From Snodgrassella alvi (GTDB taxonomy: Bacteria; Pseudomonadota; Gammaproteobacteria; Burkholderiales; Neisseriaceae): DNA of 64,000 bases. The notes beneath the pieces are model-generated. The model worked only from the letters and a program-made list of their open reading frames with translations. It was not told where the DNA came from and did no database searches. The translations under genes were made by a program, and so were the position numbers. The stretch is taken from the NCBI RefSeq assembly GCF_002777825.1, contig NZ_MEIR01000081.1:1-64000 (forward strand), in the 5' to 3' direction. Of the stretch, positions 48,851-57,680 are shown piece after piece; position 1 is the first letter of the stretch; each line of letters begins with the position of its first letter.

Positions 48851-49495
48851 CTATTTTTTAGCTTTTATGACTATTGTCTTGGCTAAATAATCCTGAAGAG
48901 TACGGTAATTAATATTTTTTAGAAAAAGCATAATCAGGCAAAAAATAGCCAGAAGTGGAAAATTAAATAATATATCATCCACTAATCTGGGTAATCTGAA
49001 AGGATTGACAAAGAAAAATAGCAAAATAACAATAATAAATGAAATTATCTTAAAAATAATTTCGCGAAGTAAGACAGTACCAACAAATCCCGGATTTTGA
49101 CCGTAAATACCAATAACTTTAATACCCATGAGGCGTTTACCAATAGATTGCCCTGTGATACTCATCTGTATAGTTTGCCAAAGCGCCAAAATGGCTACTG
49201 GTAAAATAATATATAAAAATATACTTGATAGATCATGTGTTTCTTCAGAAACAAACAGCAATCCTAAAAGAGATGAGACCGGTTCTGTAGACCGATAGTC
49301 AGAAAGAAACCATAACTCAAAAGGTTGCACAATATTTTGTCCTAAGGCCTCAGATTCAAAATCAAATGTTGCGTTATAAATGCGCAGACCTATAAAAATA
49401 ATAGAATAATATATTGCATTATTAATTAAGTAGGCTGCAATTCTCCTCCACGGGGAAGCCAATTCAGCTGCAACTGATCCACGGGATTCAGTCAT
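48851..49495 (-). CDS. RDD family membrane protein
   Basis: A 214-residue protein with the RDD signature at the N-terminus (SPWRRIAAYLINNAIYY, the second Asp replaced by Asn), a middle QSIGKRLMGIKV motif and about four to five hydrophobic helices. RDD proteins are inner-membrane proteins of mostly unknown role; some relate to ion/osmotic stress. It is the only intact member of a cluster that includes three decayed copies around it. Confidence 0.8.
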   Translation of the reverse strand: MTESRGSVAAELASPWRRIAAYLINNAIYYSIIFIGLRIYNATFDFESEALGQNIVQPFELWFLSDYRSTEPVSSLLGLLFVSEETHDLSSIFLYIILPVAILALWQTIQMSITGQSIGKRLMGIKVIGIYGQNPGFVGTVLLREIIFKIISFIIVILLFFFVNPFRLPRLVDDILFNFPLLAIFCLIMLFLKNINYRTLQDYLAKTIVIKAKK

Positions 49496-49665
49496 AAAAC
49501 AACTTGGATTGATTATTGTTTGAGTCTGAATGTTGTTGTGTGTTTACCATCATTGAACCTATCTCAGATTTTGTATATTTTGCTTTTAAGTTAACTGTTA
49601 GTCTGTTACTAAATTCTATAATAAATTAATTTATCGCACTTTCCCAATTCTGCATGGATACTGCC

Positions 49666-50241
49666 CATCTTCCATATGATATTTCTGCGTAGCCGGTGCA
49701 ACTTTACACAGACAGCGTACATGCCGGCTTAACTGGTTAATATCAGCCATTTTGAAATTAACCCAGCTTCAGTAGCTGCGGCGAGCAGGCGCAATACTGT
49801 ATTGGTAGAACCGCCCATAGCAATATCCTGGCTCATGGCATTATTGAACGCTGCCTTGGTGGCAATGCTGCGAGGAAGAACACTGCTATCATCCTGCTCA
49901 TAATAGCGTTTGGTTAATTCAACAATACGCCGGCCTGCTTCGAGAAACAGTTCTTTACGTAATGCATGGGTAGCCATTAAAGAACCATTACCGGGTAAAG
50001 ATAAGCCCAGTGCTTCAGTCAGACAGTTCATTGAATTGGCGGTAAACATGCCTGAGCAAGAACCGCAGGTAGGGCAGGCGCTGCGTTCTACACTGGCTAC
50101 AGTTTCATCGCTGATTTTATCATTACCGGCTTCATTCATCGTATCTATCAAATCCAATTGGCGCCTTTATTGCTAACCATTAGGGTTTGCAAGATTATAA
50201 TCGGCAACTCAAATTGCGCACCATAGTGCACGAGCACCCAT
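49666..50241 (-). pseudogene. Duplicated, internally deleted ilvD fragment
   Basis: Bases 49666-50185 closely match ilvD 47674-48193, with scattered substitutions and a frameshift near 49755. Then 50186-50241 match ilvD near 48561-48619, so about 365 bp is missing between. One 142-codon frame is still open but cannot make the enzyme, as it lacks the N-terminal Fe-S cysteine region and most of the C-terminus. Confidence 0.9.
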
Positions 50242-50280
50242 AGTATACATGTAGTTAATTTTTATAAGCCCAGGGCTAAA

Positions 50281-50750
50281 TTTTAATTACAATGGTTTTA
50301 GCCAGATAGTCTTCTAAAGTGCGCCGATAGGTTGCGGTGCGAAATAACATAAAAAAATAAAGTTATGATATTAGGTTTAACTAATGCAATTACAATATCT
50401 TGATAAAAGATCAGATTTAGCGATAGACCTACTGTGATTAATGCAACAGAAGGGACTATTGTACGGAGTAAAATAGTCCCAATAAAGCCGGGATACTATC
50501 TTCTATCCTGATAACCTTTATTCTTAGCAGTTTTTTTCCAAAGGATTAGCCTTTTGTACTCATCATAAATGCTCTGATCAATAAAATACATTAATAACGG
50601 AACTAAAGTGGCCAGTATTGAATATATTTTTCCGGCTAGGATACTGTGCAATATTTTGGCTAAAAGCCCAAAGAAAAGTATGTCCAGAATCATACCAAGA
50701 TGAAAAATCAGCCCATTAATTAAAACAGCCGCAATACGCATCCGAGGTAA
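50281..50750 (-). pseudogene. Degenerate RDD gene copy
   Basis: Its C-terminal end reads RRTLEDYLAKTIVIKI and stop near 50281-50330, the middle retains recognisable similarity (around 50455-50500, matching the intact gene's LLREIIFK region), and 50496-50741 holds an 81-codon frame beginning MRIAAVLINGLIFHLGM that resembles the intact gene's RRIAAYLINNAIYY. Several frame changes make it non-functional. Confidence 0.7.
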
Positions 50751-51398
50751 GAGGCTAGTTCAACTTCATAATCATTCGCTAAGGTATTAGTGAATGAGGA
50801 TGAAAGAAAATTTGTCTTATGTAGAGGTATTCAAAAGTAAATATAAGATATATAAAGTTATATTATATAAACTTCTTGCAGGGTAAATAATATTTTATTT
50901 TTAATATATCAATTTATAGTTGGATTGACAGGAAATAAACTATTTACTGAACTAGCAGATAGACTATTTGGATAAATAGTAATGCCACTGCAATTATAAA
51001 TTTCTGTTTGATTAGAAAACAACAAAGTAATTATTTAAGCTATAAAATCTTTAGGAAATACTAATTTGCAATTTTATATTTGTATTTAAATTAACTGATT
51101 AATGATGATGTTAAGTGTATTTGTGTCAATGATTGCTTATATCACTATGACTTAATGCCTTTGATTACAATGGTGTTAGCAGGATAGTCTCATCGTTAGG
51201 CTATTTGCCTCTAATCGAATTTAACAGACAACCACTCCTTAATTTTGTTGTTTGAATGTGCGTGGTCATTCCAATTTGGATTAGCTTTATATATTCTTCT
51301 GATTGCTTAGTGCTCTTATTGCTTTTTAAACAGATTTCCGTTGCTCTACTGATGAATTACGTTAGAATCAGCTTATCTGTTTGTAAAGGGGGTGAATC
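50751..51398. other. 648-bp AT-rich gap with RDD relic
   Basis: Apart from the short RDD C-terminal relic near 51163-51205 and a ribosome-binding region (GGGGGTG) just before ubiH, I see no gene here. Confidence 0.5.
51163..51205 (-). pseudogene. Second C-terminal relic of an RDD gene
   Basis: On the - strand it reads DYPANTIVIKGIK, matching DYLAKTIVIKAKK at the end of the intact RDD gene, with no recognisable body upstream. It is the outermost remnant of the array. Confidence 0.55.
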
Positions 51399-52589
51399 AT
51401 GCAGCCATTGTCACATTATCCGTTTATTATTATCGGTGCTGGTCCCGTTGGTATGCTCGCCGCTCTGATGTTACAGCAGCAGGGTAAGCCTGTATTACTG
51501 CTGGAAGCGCGTGCTGCCGACAGCCACTTAACTGACCAGCGCACGCTGGCCTTGTCGTATCACAGTATTCAGGTTTTCCGCCGGGCTGGTGTGGATCTGC
51601 CTGATGAAACCTTTACTTTTATTCAGCAGGTGCATGTATCGCGGCAACAACATTTTGGTCGTGTATTGCTGACAGCGCAGGATATTAATTTGCCGTATCT
51701 TGGTGCCACAATTGATTATGCTCGGCTATTACATGCCTGTGAAAAGGCATTGCAAAAATATCATATCCCTGTGCAATGGCAGACTACTGTAGAACAAGTA
51801 CAAAGTACCGCACATTGGGCTTCAGTACGATGTGTATACCAGCAACAACAGCATATTCTGACGGCGCAATGGCTGATTATGGCCGAGGGCGGTAATCTGG
51901 CGGCCAGCTTGCCGGATATTCGGGTACGCAGCTATGATTACCAACAGCAGGCACTGGTAAATACCCTGAAATTTGAATCTGGTAATCAGGCTGTTGCCTA
52001 TGAACGTTTTACCCGAAATGGCCCTTTCGCATTATTGCCTTATGGTGATGATTTTCGCCTGGTATGGACTTGTACTCCCGAGGAAGCACAACAGCGCCGG
52101 CAGCAGGATGTGCATGTATTTAATCAACAATTACAAGCTGTAATAGGAAGCCGGTTTGGTCAGTTGTGTCAGATGGGTACGCCGGCGACTTTTCCGCTGA
52201 AATTGCGTCAGCTTAATCAGGTGTACAGTCAACGGGTAATCTGTATCGGCAATGCAGCTCAAACCATGCATCCGGTTGCAGCTCAGGGGTTGAATCTAGG
52301 GGTACGCGATGCGGAAACGCTCAGTGAGATATTGGGTAATGCTGGTTCGGCTGAGTTGGATAATACTGCTTTAGCCAGAAAGTATGCGCAGGCACGTGCA
52401 TATGATGCTCATGCAGTTGTCGGTTTTACCCACATTCTGGTACAGCTCTTTGATCATGCCCATAGCGGGCTGAAATATGGGCAAAGTCTGGGTATGGGCA
52501 TCTTGGGCGCAATACCTGCATTAAGACATCAATTTACCAGACGGCTAGTTTTCGGCTTGAACCAGCATTCCAGTTATCTGGTTAAATGA
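51399..52589 (+). CDS. ubiH: 2-octaprenyl-6-methoxyphenol hydroxylase UbiH
   Basis: A 396-residue FAD monooxygenase of ubiquinone biosynthesis. N-terminal dinucleotide fold (IIIGAGPVGMLAALML), the DQRTLALS block typical of UbiH, the second FAD motif GNAAQTMHPVAAQGLNLGVRD (Asn where most have Asp) and a C-terminal helix LGAIPALRHQF. A second, truncated ubi-type hydroxylase follows after 15 bp, presumably in one operon. Confidence 0.9.
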   Translation: MQPLSHYPFIIIGAGPVGMLAALMLQQQGKPVLLLEARAADSHLTDQRTLALSYHSIQVFRRAGVDLPDETFTFIQQVHVSRQQHFGRVLLTAQDINLPYLGATIDYARLLHACEKALQKYHIPVQWQTTVEQVQSTAHWASVRCVYQQQQHILTAQWLIMAEGGNLAASLPDIRVRSYDYQQQALVNTLKFESGNQAVAYERFTRNGPFALLPYGDDFRLVWTCTPEEAQQRRQQDVHVFNQQLQAVIGSRFGQLCQMGTPATFPLKLRQLNQVYSQRVICIGNAAQTMHPVAAQGLNLGVRDAETLSEILGNAGSAELDNTALARKYAQARAYDAHAVVGFTHILVQLFDHAHSGLKYGQSLGMGILGAIPALRHQFTRRLVFGLNQHSSYLVK

Positions 52590-52604
52590 CACTGTTTTAT
52601 CAAT

Positions 52605-53462
52605 ATGGATAGTAATATGGGTAATAAACAGCAGTATGATTTTGATGTCATTATTCTGGGGGGCGGACTAGTTGGCGCCACTCTGGCTCTGGCCTTGCTC
52701 CAGCAGGGCAAAAAAGTGCTGTTGCTGGAAAAAAAGCCGCCCCAAACTAATTTAAGCAGTCTCTCTCATTCTTGGGATGCCCGTATCTATGCTGTTAGTC
52801 CAGCTAACCAGCAGTTTTTAAATAAGTTAGGTGTCTGGCCAGCAGAGCGGGTACAGACAGTAAACCGTATGCAAGTGTATGGTGATAATCATGGACATAT
52901 CAGCTTTGATGCCACCAGTGTGAATGTACCCTGTTTAAATTATATGTTGGAAAACCGTTATCTGCTGGCAAAAATATGGCTGGCACTGGCAGAAAATGGC
53001 GTAACGATAGCAGAAAGTCGGCCACAGTCAGTTAAAACCGATGTCTGGTCAGCACAGATAACACTTGAAAATGGCAAATCTTATCGTAGTCAGTTACTGG
53101 TAGGTGCGGATGGTGCTAATTCATGGCTGCGTGAACAGGTTGGCATCGAAGTGAGCGCATCTCCTTACCGACAGCAGGGGGTAGTGGCTAATTTCAGCAC
53201 GGCAAAGCCACATCATGGTTGTGCCTATCAATGGTTCCGTGGTGGCGATATCCTCGCTTATCTGCCTTTACCACAACAACAGATTTCTATTGTCTGGTCA
53301 ACTGCTGATGCAGAAAAGCTGACTATGCTGGCCGGGGAAGATTTTGCATGGCAGGTTACTCAGGCTGGCCATTACACACTGGGCGAGCTAACGCTGACTA
53401 CACAAGTATTCACATTTGATCTGATAAAACGTCAGAAACAATTTTTATTAATGGTCGCGTAA
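52605..53462 (+). pseudogene. Truncated ubi-type FAD monooxygenase, disrupted by integrative element
   Basis: A 285-residue frame of the UbiH/UbiF/UbiI family (GGGLVGATLALALLQQGKKVLLLE, DARIYAVSPANQQFL, LLVGADGANSWLREQ). Family members are near 390 residues. The frame ends at FDLIKRQKQFLLMVA, just before the conserved GDAAH-xxH-P-xAGQGxN second FAD motif, and element DNA with an integrase begins immediately after. The most likely explanation is integration inside this gene, leaving it broken or with a replaced tail. The missing 3' part should be at the far end of the element. Confidence 0.75.
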
Positions 53463-53502
53463 TATATTATTTCAAATAAATAAACAAATAAGATAAAATA
53501 AG

Positions 53503-53535
53503 CCTATTCCGCAATCTTTAAACCTATTCCGCAAT
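53503..53535. repeat. 13-bp direct repeats at the integrase end
   Basis: CCTATTCCGCAAT occurs at 53503-53515 and 53523-53535 (20-base period), the second inside the last codons of the integrase gene. Such repeats are candidates for integrase arm sites or part of the attachment site. Confidence 0.5.
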
Positions 53536-54585
53536 TTCACCGTTGCTATGCTCAAAAGGCGTTAAGGGACGAGTGCGCCTAATATATACTTTTTTAGTCA
53601 TGCTTACACTGGCGTGACCCATTAATTTACTCGCTTCCTCTTCGCTAGATACAAGCGATTTATCTGTCGCAGATTTAGCGCGTAAATCTCTGAATTGAAT
53701 CTGCGCCAACTCCACGGCATGTTCTGGGTGGTTTTGAATAGCTAAACTGCGGGCAACATCAAAGCGGTACTCTAGGTTGCTTATAGTCATTTTTCTTTTA
53801 CGTTTGTTTAGAAATAAAAAACCGCCATGAGGAGCGCGACGCGTAATAATATTCTGCAATCTGGCTGTAACAACGAATCTAAGGGCGTGACTTGTTTTGT
53901 TTTGCTTGATACTGAGTATGCCTTTTTGGATATGGTCGGTATGAATTTTAACTGTGTCACAAGGACGCTGCCCAAGCATCATCGCTATCTCCATCGCATC
54001 ACGCAAATCTTGGCCACCATATTTATACAGGATGCTATAGATATAATCTTCAACATATACATCCCTTGGCTGTTCTTTATTTCGTTTGATATCTTTTGAT
54101 GGTGATTCTTTTGATGTATACCCCCAATGAGCAGGGCGGCAATATGTCCATACATGGCTAAATAAAGCCATTTCCCTGTTGGCTGAGACTGGTGCATTGT
54201 TACGCCATTTAAAATATTCCCGTATATGGACTGCATCAATATCTTCTAGAAGTACCGGATTGGCACCACCAAAAAACAAATTTAGATTTTTTGCTTGGTA
54301 GTGATTATCTTTCTGTGATTTAGGTGCTTTTTTAGGGACTACTTCCAACATATATCGTTGTAATGCCTGCACAAAAGTGATTTGGTGAGCCTTATCAAGC
54401 TTCTGTAGTGACAACTCCGACCATTTTTGACAGGCTTTCACATAATCATTGCCTAGCGGTATTTCTTTACGCGGTTTGCCACCAGTATCGAAGTAATACC
54501 ATGTCACTATGCCGTTGCGCGTTTTGCGTTTACGTGCACGCATGCCTGTTGGTAGATTTAAATTAACTGTTGCTTTACGACCCAT
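53524..54585 (-). CDS. int: Tyrosine recombinase/phage integrase
   Basis: A 353-residue integrase with an N-terminal arm-binding region, a core-binding SAM-like domain (residues 70-170) and the catalytic domain: Arg207 (GQRPCD), Lys230, Arg302 (FRDLRAKS, with Arg where His is usual), His324 (LMGHAS) and Tyr334 (KKVYIRR). It lies at the edge of the element, next to the interrupted ubi-type gene, in the usual position for site-specific integration. Confidence 0.92.
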   Translation of the reverse strand: MGRKATVNLNLPTGMRARKRKTRNGIVTWYYFDTGGKPRKEIPLGNDYVKACQKWSELSLQKLDKAHQITFVQALQRYMLEVVPKKAPKSQKDNHYQAKNLNLFFGGANPVLLEDIDAVHIREYFKWRNNAPVSANREMALFSHVWTYCRPAHWGYTSKESPSKDIKRNKEQPRDVYVEDYIYSILYKYGGQDLRDAMEIAMMLGQRPCDTVKIHTDHIQKGILSIKQNKTSHALRFVVTARLQNIITRRAPHGGFLFLNKRKRKMTISNLEYRFDVARSLAIQNHPEHAVELAQIQFRDLRAKSATDKSLVSSEEEASKLMGHASVSMTKKVYIRRTRPLTPFEHSNGEIAE

Positions 54586-54604
54586 ATAGCCCCCAATAAT
54601 AAGA

Positions 54605-54859
54605 TTATGCCGAGTTGCTTAGCATAGGTGATTGCCAGCGTGTTTTAACTTGAGTACTGCTTGAATGCTGCTTTTTATTCCCTAATAGGGCTTGGCGCAA
54701 TACTATCGGCTCATTTCTTCCATTTAAACGAAAAGGAATACCCTGTTTTCTTAAATGTTCAACTTGCTTGCTTTTGGCTTTATACCCCGTTAATACGATT
54801 ACCTCTGCTGGTGTCAAAAATTCTGCATAGGGTGATGTTTCAGACATAATCTTGCTCAT
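54605..54859 (-). CDS. DUF4224 domain protein
   Basis: An 84-residue protein of the DUF4224 type (FLTPAEVIVLTGYKAKSKQVEHLRKQGIPFRLNGRNEPIVLR), a winged-helix-like module commonly found just upstream of phage integrases and thought to act like an excisionase. The start may be the second Met (54847). A hairpin with T-tract lies directly upstream. Confidence 0.75.
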   Translation of the reverse strand: MSKIMSETSPYAEFLTPAEVIVLTGYKAKSKQVEHLRKQGIPFRLNGRNEPIVLRQALLGNKKQHSSSTQVKTRWQSPMLSNSA

Positions 54860-54861
54860 AT

Positions 54862-54882
54862 AAAAACCGGCTAATTGCCGGT
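54862..54882 (-). repeat. Start-associated hairpin 1
   Basis: ACCGGC/GCCGGT arms around a 5-base loop followed on the - strand by T5, immediately before the DUF4224 gene. Confidence 0.7.
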
Positions 54883-54908
54883 GTGTGTGTTGTTACGTTT
54901 GCTTAGGG

Positions 54909-55142
54909 TTATTTAGGTTGCGGTGTGTTATGCCAGTCGCAGGATAGGCCTCCGGCGTAACCATCCCTGTAAGTAAGGCAGGTGATTTTGCGTCCATCTC
55001 TTAAAGTTATAGATGTTTCTCCTATATGACGGGCGGCTTCTTTATCAATCTGTTTACGTGTTTCGGCTCTCTCGGCTTCTGTCATTTCACAACCAGCAAT
55101 AAAAAAAGCCGCTGTAGCAGCTATAATCAATTTAGTTTTCAT
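54909..55142 (-). CDS. Small phage lipoprotein
   Basis: A 77-residue predicted lipoprotein: MKTKLIIAATAAFFIAGC signal and lipobox, then a charged helix (EAERAETRKQIDKEAARH) and a small beta-like tail. AGGACAG precedes the chosen start; seven further codons upstream would spoil the signal peptide. No family recognised; exclusion or cell-surface roles are possible for prophage lipoproteins. Confidence 0.6.
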   Translation of the reverse strand: MKTKLIIAATAAFFIAGCEMTEAERAETRKQIDKEAARHIGETSITLRDGRKITCLTYRDGYAGGLSCDWHNTPQPK

Positions 55143-55166
55143 GTTATCTGTCCTGATAATCAAAAT

Positions 55167-55187
55167 AAAAGCCAGCGATTAGCTGGC
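55167..55187 (-). repeat. Start-associated hairpin 2
   Basis: GCCAGC/GCTGGC arms, 5-base loop, T4 on the - strand, upstream of the small lipoprotein gene. Confidence 0.75.
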
Positions 55188-55240
55188 GTTGTCTACTCAT
55201 CCACGGAAATGCACTCATCGAATGCATTTGAATTGATAAG

Positions 55241-55462
55241 TTATCCGTAAATTGTCAACGTTAAAGGGATCCACTCATCATTCTCATAACACGGAATCCA
55301 ATCATCTGCTTGGTAACCTGTAGGGCAAGGGTTTTTTTCATCACAAGAAACAACCGTCCCTTTACGCGCACCAGTAAAAATAACGATAAAACCCTTATGT
55401 TTATTTCTTCGCGCTACGGGATACATATCTTCAGGAAGTAGCGTTTCAGCCTTTGAAATCAT
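55241..55462 (-). CDS. Hypothetical phage protein, 73 residues
   Basis: A small protein (YPVARRNKHKGFIVIFTGARKGTVVSC, then CPTGYQADDWIPCYENDEW). It looks like a compact beta-rich fold; no family recognised. A strong AAAGGAG site precedes the ATG. Confidence 0.6.
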   Translation of the reverse strand: MISKAETLLPEDMYPVARRNKHKGFIVIFTGARKGTVVSCDEKNPCPTGYQADDWIPCYENDEWIPLTLTIYG

Positions 55463-55504
55463 GATTAACTCCTTTCAATTTGAATTGTTTGTAATAGATA
55501 AACT

Positions 55505-55525
55505 AAAGCCCGCTGGTTGGCGGGC
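55505..55525 (-). repeat. Start-associated hairpin 3
   Basis: GCCCGC/GCGGGC arms with a 6-base loop and TTT on the - strand, in the gap before the 73-residue gene. Confidence 0.7.
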
Positions 55526-55537
55526 ATTTGAACTAAA

Positions 55538-55801
55538 TTAATTTTGCGGTATTGATTGTCTTAATTCTTCCAACCTTGCACCGATCCGCGTTTGCTCCTC
55601 CGTGTGTTGCTTAAAAAATTCGAACGCCTGAGGAGGCAGAACTCCACCCACATCTTCTGCCATTTGTGCAGCCAAATCCTCTTGCCCTTGCAGAAACGCT
55701 TCATATTCATCAATCATTTTTAAAGCTGATTTGAACTCCTCATTACTAACAGCTTCTGCAATTAACGATAAGCTTGATTCATCAAAACATTCTAAAAGCA
55801 T
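55538..55801 (-). CDS. Hypothetical helical phage protein, 87 residues
   Basis: An acidic, almost wholly helical protein (SLIAEAVSNEEFKSALKMIDEYEAFL, EEQTRIGARLEELRQS). No family recognised. Its start has GAGAGATGAAAAG upstream. No hairpin of the repeated type lies in the 120-bp gap before it. Confidence 0.55.
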   Translation of the reverse strand: MLLECFDESSLSLIAEAVSNEEFKSALKMIDEYEAFLQGQEDLAAQMAEDVGGVLPPQAFEFFKQHTEEQTRIGARLEELRQSIPQN

Positions 55802-55922
55802 CTTTTCATCTCTCTATCGATTTTTAAACTCGGGCAGGGTAGCAGGTGGTTAGGCATCGACTGCCATCGTGCATATGCCAGAACTGCACTTCCAACAAAC
55901 AACCCAATTCTACTATATATAT

Positions 55923-56489
55923 TCAATTTGCATTGTTATCCTTAACCAGTTTCAATGATTCGGATATGATTTGTGTCTTAGGCTTTTCAGAAAATGCATA
56001 CTCTATCTTTACCCCTATAAAAAATAGGATTAACTTTTCGTATACGCTTAGGTTTCTTGATACTTCTGTATAACCGTTTGCTGGTGTCATCCCTAACATC
56101 TCTAAGGCGGCTAGCCGAGCTGGATAAGCTAAGGCGTCTACTTCCTCGTTATCCTTTTGCTCAAGTTCTAAAAAATTACCCTTAACCACCTCAATATCAT
56201 AATCATCAAAATGCGAATATAGTGCTTCATACTCACGATATAGCGCTTTTGCTGATTGAGATTTGACGCCGGCTTTGATGGTTAATTGAAAAAACACAAC
56301 GATAGTAATTATGAAGCCGGATATTATTGCGCTACACAATCCGGCTACCGTGCAAATAGCCACGAGCATCAAAATAAACGCAGCCAACTTATCTAGTCGA
56401 CCGAAAAACTTATACATAAATTTTTCATACCAAAATGAATAGGCAATCAAAAATTTTAAGTGTTGCGCCGTTTGTTCCTGGTTATCCAT
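55923..56489 (-). CDS. Hypothetical membrane protein with two N-terminal helices
   Basis: A 188-residue protein: an N-terminal amphipathic part, two transmembrane helices (about residues 33-75), then a long charged helical region and a weaker hydrophobic stretch near residue 155. The arrangement is reminiscent of small SLATT-like membrane proteins linked to phage conflict, but I cannot assign it. The chosen start has GGAGG seven to eight bases upstream. Confidence 0.6.
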   Translation of the reverse strand: MDNQEQTAQHLKFLIAYSFWYEKFMYKFFGRLDKLAAFILMLVAICTVAGLCSAIISGFIITIVVFFQLTIKAGVKSQSAKALYREYEALYSHFDDYDIEVVKGNFLELEQKDNEEVDALAYPARLAALEMLGMTPANGYTEVSRNLSVYEKLILFFIGVKIEYAFSEKPKTQIISESLKLVKDNNAN

Positions 56490-56525
56490 GCGTATTACCT
56501 CCATCTGTTATTAAGCTCAAAAACT

Positions 56526-56543
56526 AAAGCCGCACTAGGCGGC
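56526..56543 (-). repeat. Start-associated hairpin 4
   Basis: GCCGC/GCGGC arms around ACTAG, TTT on the - strand, upstream of the two-helix membrane protein gene. Confidence 0.75.
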
Positions 56544-56564
56544 ATTGTTTGTGTTATCTGTCAC

Positions 56565-56581
56565 GACCGCTTACGGCGGTC
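56565..56581. repeat. Extra hairpin near the + strand ORF
   Basis: GACCGC/GCGGTC with a 5-base loop. It lacks a T-tract on either side and lies 35 bp before the + strand mini-gene, where it could be an operator or RNA structure. Confidence 0.45.
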
Positions 56582-56615
56582 AGTCGGCACATACGAAAGT
56601 AAAGGAGGGCTAACT

Positions 56616-56741
56616 ATGTGCTGCGCGCTGTTATTAATCCCGCCACCTGCGCGCTGGGCGGGTCAGAACACACCTACACCAAAAACTGATTACTCCACGC
56701 GTGAGCTGCTTCCCATCCGTCCAATGTTTTTTCTGCGATAA
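56616..56741 (+). CDS. Small + strand ORF, 41 residues
   Basis: The ATG lies 7 bases after AAAGGAGGG, an excellent ribosome-binding site. The peptide (MCCALLLIPPPARWAGQ, then a hydrophilic tail) has no family I recognise. It is the only plausible gene on the + strand in this element, opposite an otherwise unidirectional early region, so it may be a small regulator or host-takeover peptide. Without comparative data it stays tentative. Confidence 0.4.
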   Translation: MCCALLLIPPPARWAGQNTPTPKTDYSTRELLPIRPMFFLR

Positions 56742-56878
56742 CTTTTTTGACAGATTTGCATTTACCCTGATGTATTTTTTTGGATTGTTACTTTTTTCTT
56801 TCTTTAGGATTGTGCGAAAGACAACAACATGAAACCTGCGTTTACAGGCTTGTAAATTACATTATTCATTTGTATACC

Positions 56879-57271
56879 CTAATCTTTCCGGCGCCGAATG
56901 TAATATTTAACCCTCATCGAAGTTGCCAACAGTCTTGCTTCGTTAACCGCTATTAACAACGCCCATCTATTGCTACTTGATGCTATAATTTCCCCACTGG
57001 AAGTTATTCGGGCATAGTTACAATGGGCAGACGCCCAACTCTTTAACTCATCAATTACTTTTTCTGGTATATTCCATCCATTTTGCGACAAGGTCATTGC
57101 GACGTAATTGTCATCCGTTAAATTGAATTCCTCATCATTAACAGTAAGAAAAAGACAAAAGTTTTCACCACCCACAATCTCGTATGGAGAAAAAAGCAGA
57201 ATTCGACCGTCATCGCGGCGTTCAATCTCCCAAGAGTCTTCTTTTAATGTTAATTCTTCATTATTAGTCAT
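56879..57271 (-). CDS. Hypothetical phage protein, paralogue of the next gene
   Basis: A 130-residue protein. An N-terminal part contains DGRILLFSPYEIVGGENFCLFLTVN and FNLTDD, and the C-terminal part ITSSGEIIASSSNRWALLIAVNEARLLATSM. Both blocks are shared with the frame-shifted neighbour upstream, so the two arose by duplication. AGGAGGTG precedes the ATG. Family unknown. Confidence 0.6.
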   Translation of the reverse strand: MTNNEELTLKEDSWEIERRDDGRILLFSPYEIVGGENFCLFLTVNDEEFNLTDDNYVAMTLSQNGWNIPEKVIDELKSWASAHCNYARITSSGEIIASSSNRWALLIAVNEARLLATSMRVKYYIRRRKD

Positions 57272-57282
57272 CTTAACACCTC

Positions 57283-57668
57283 CTAATTAGGGCACCTAAA
57301 TACCATAGCGAGCGCCAACTTTGCTGCGTCCTCAATCGCTTTGTGCAATAGATTTAAATCCCTGTGCTCTGCTATGATTTCGCCGCTGTCTACAACTTGC
57401 GCGTATTTAATGCCGTGCGTATTATTTAATTCCTGTATTAATTCTTCTGTTAGGTCTAATTCTCTATCAGCGACGTACATGGCAGTTCGAGCATCGTCCG
57501 TCAACTTAAAAGATAATTCGTCTCTACTGTGAATATACAAAAAAGCCGTGCCCCATAGCCAAGTTCAAATGGGGCGAGGATTGCCGCATTCTTGTCATTA
57601 AGCTTCAAAACAGCCCAGCTGGGAAGGGTTGATACAGCCTCTGTAAATTTAGTCATATACATATACAT
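57283..57668 (-). pseudogene. Frame-shifted paralogue of the 130-residue protein
   Basis: The 5' part (57668 to about 57540) encodes MTKFTEAVSTLPSWAVLKLN and NAAILAPFELGYGARLF; the 3' part (to 57283) continues one frame back with RDELSFKLTDD and VDSGEIIAEHRDL. The switch falls at a run of six T in CTTTTTTG. Together they align along the whole neighbouring paralogue. One extra T, or -1 slippage on the T-run, would restore one protein of about 128 residues. It is either a real frameshift, a homopolymer sequencing error or programmed slippage. Confidence 0.65.
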
Positions 57669-57680
57669 TTTTATTGCCTC

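Larger units (their letters stand above)
56490..56878. other. 389-bp gap with hairpins and a + strand mini-gene
   Basis: It contains two hairpins and, on the opposite strand to all neighbours, a 41-codon ORF with an excellent ribosome-binding site (listed separately). The remaining 130 bp hold nothing I can identify. Confidence 0.5.
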
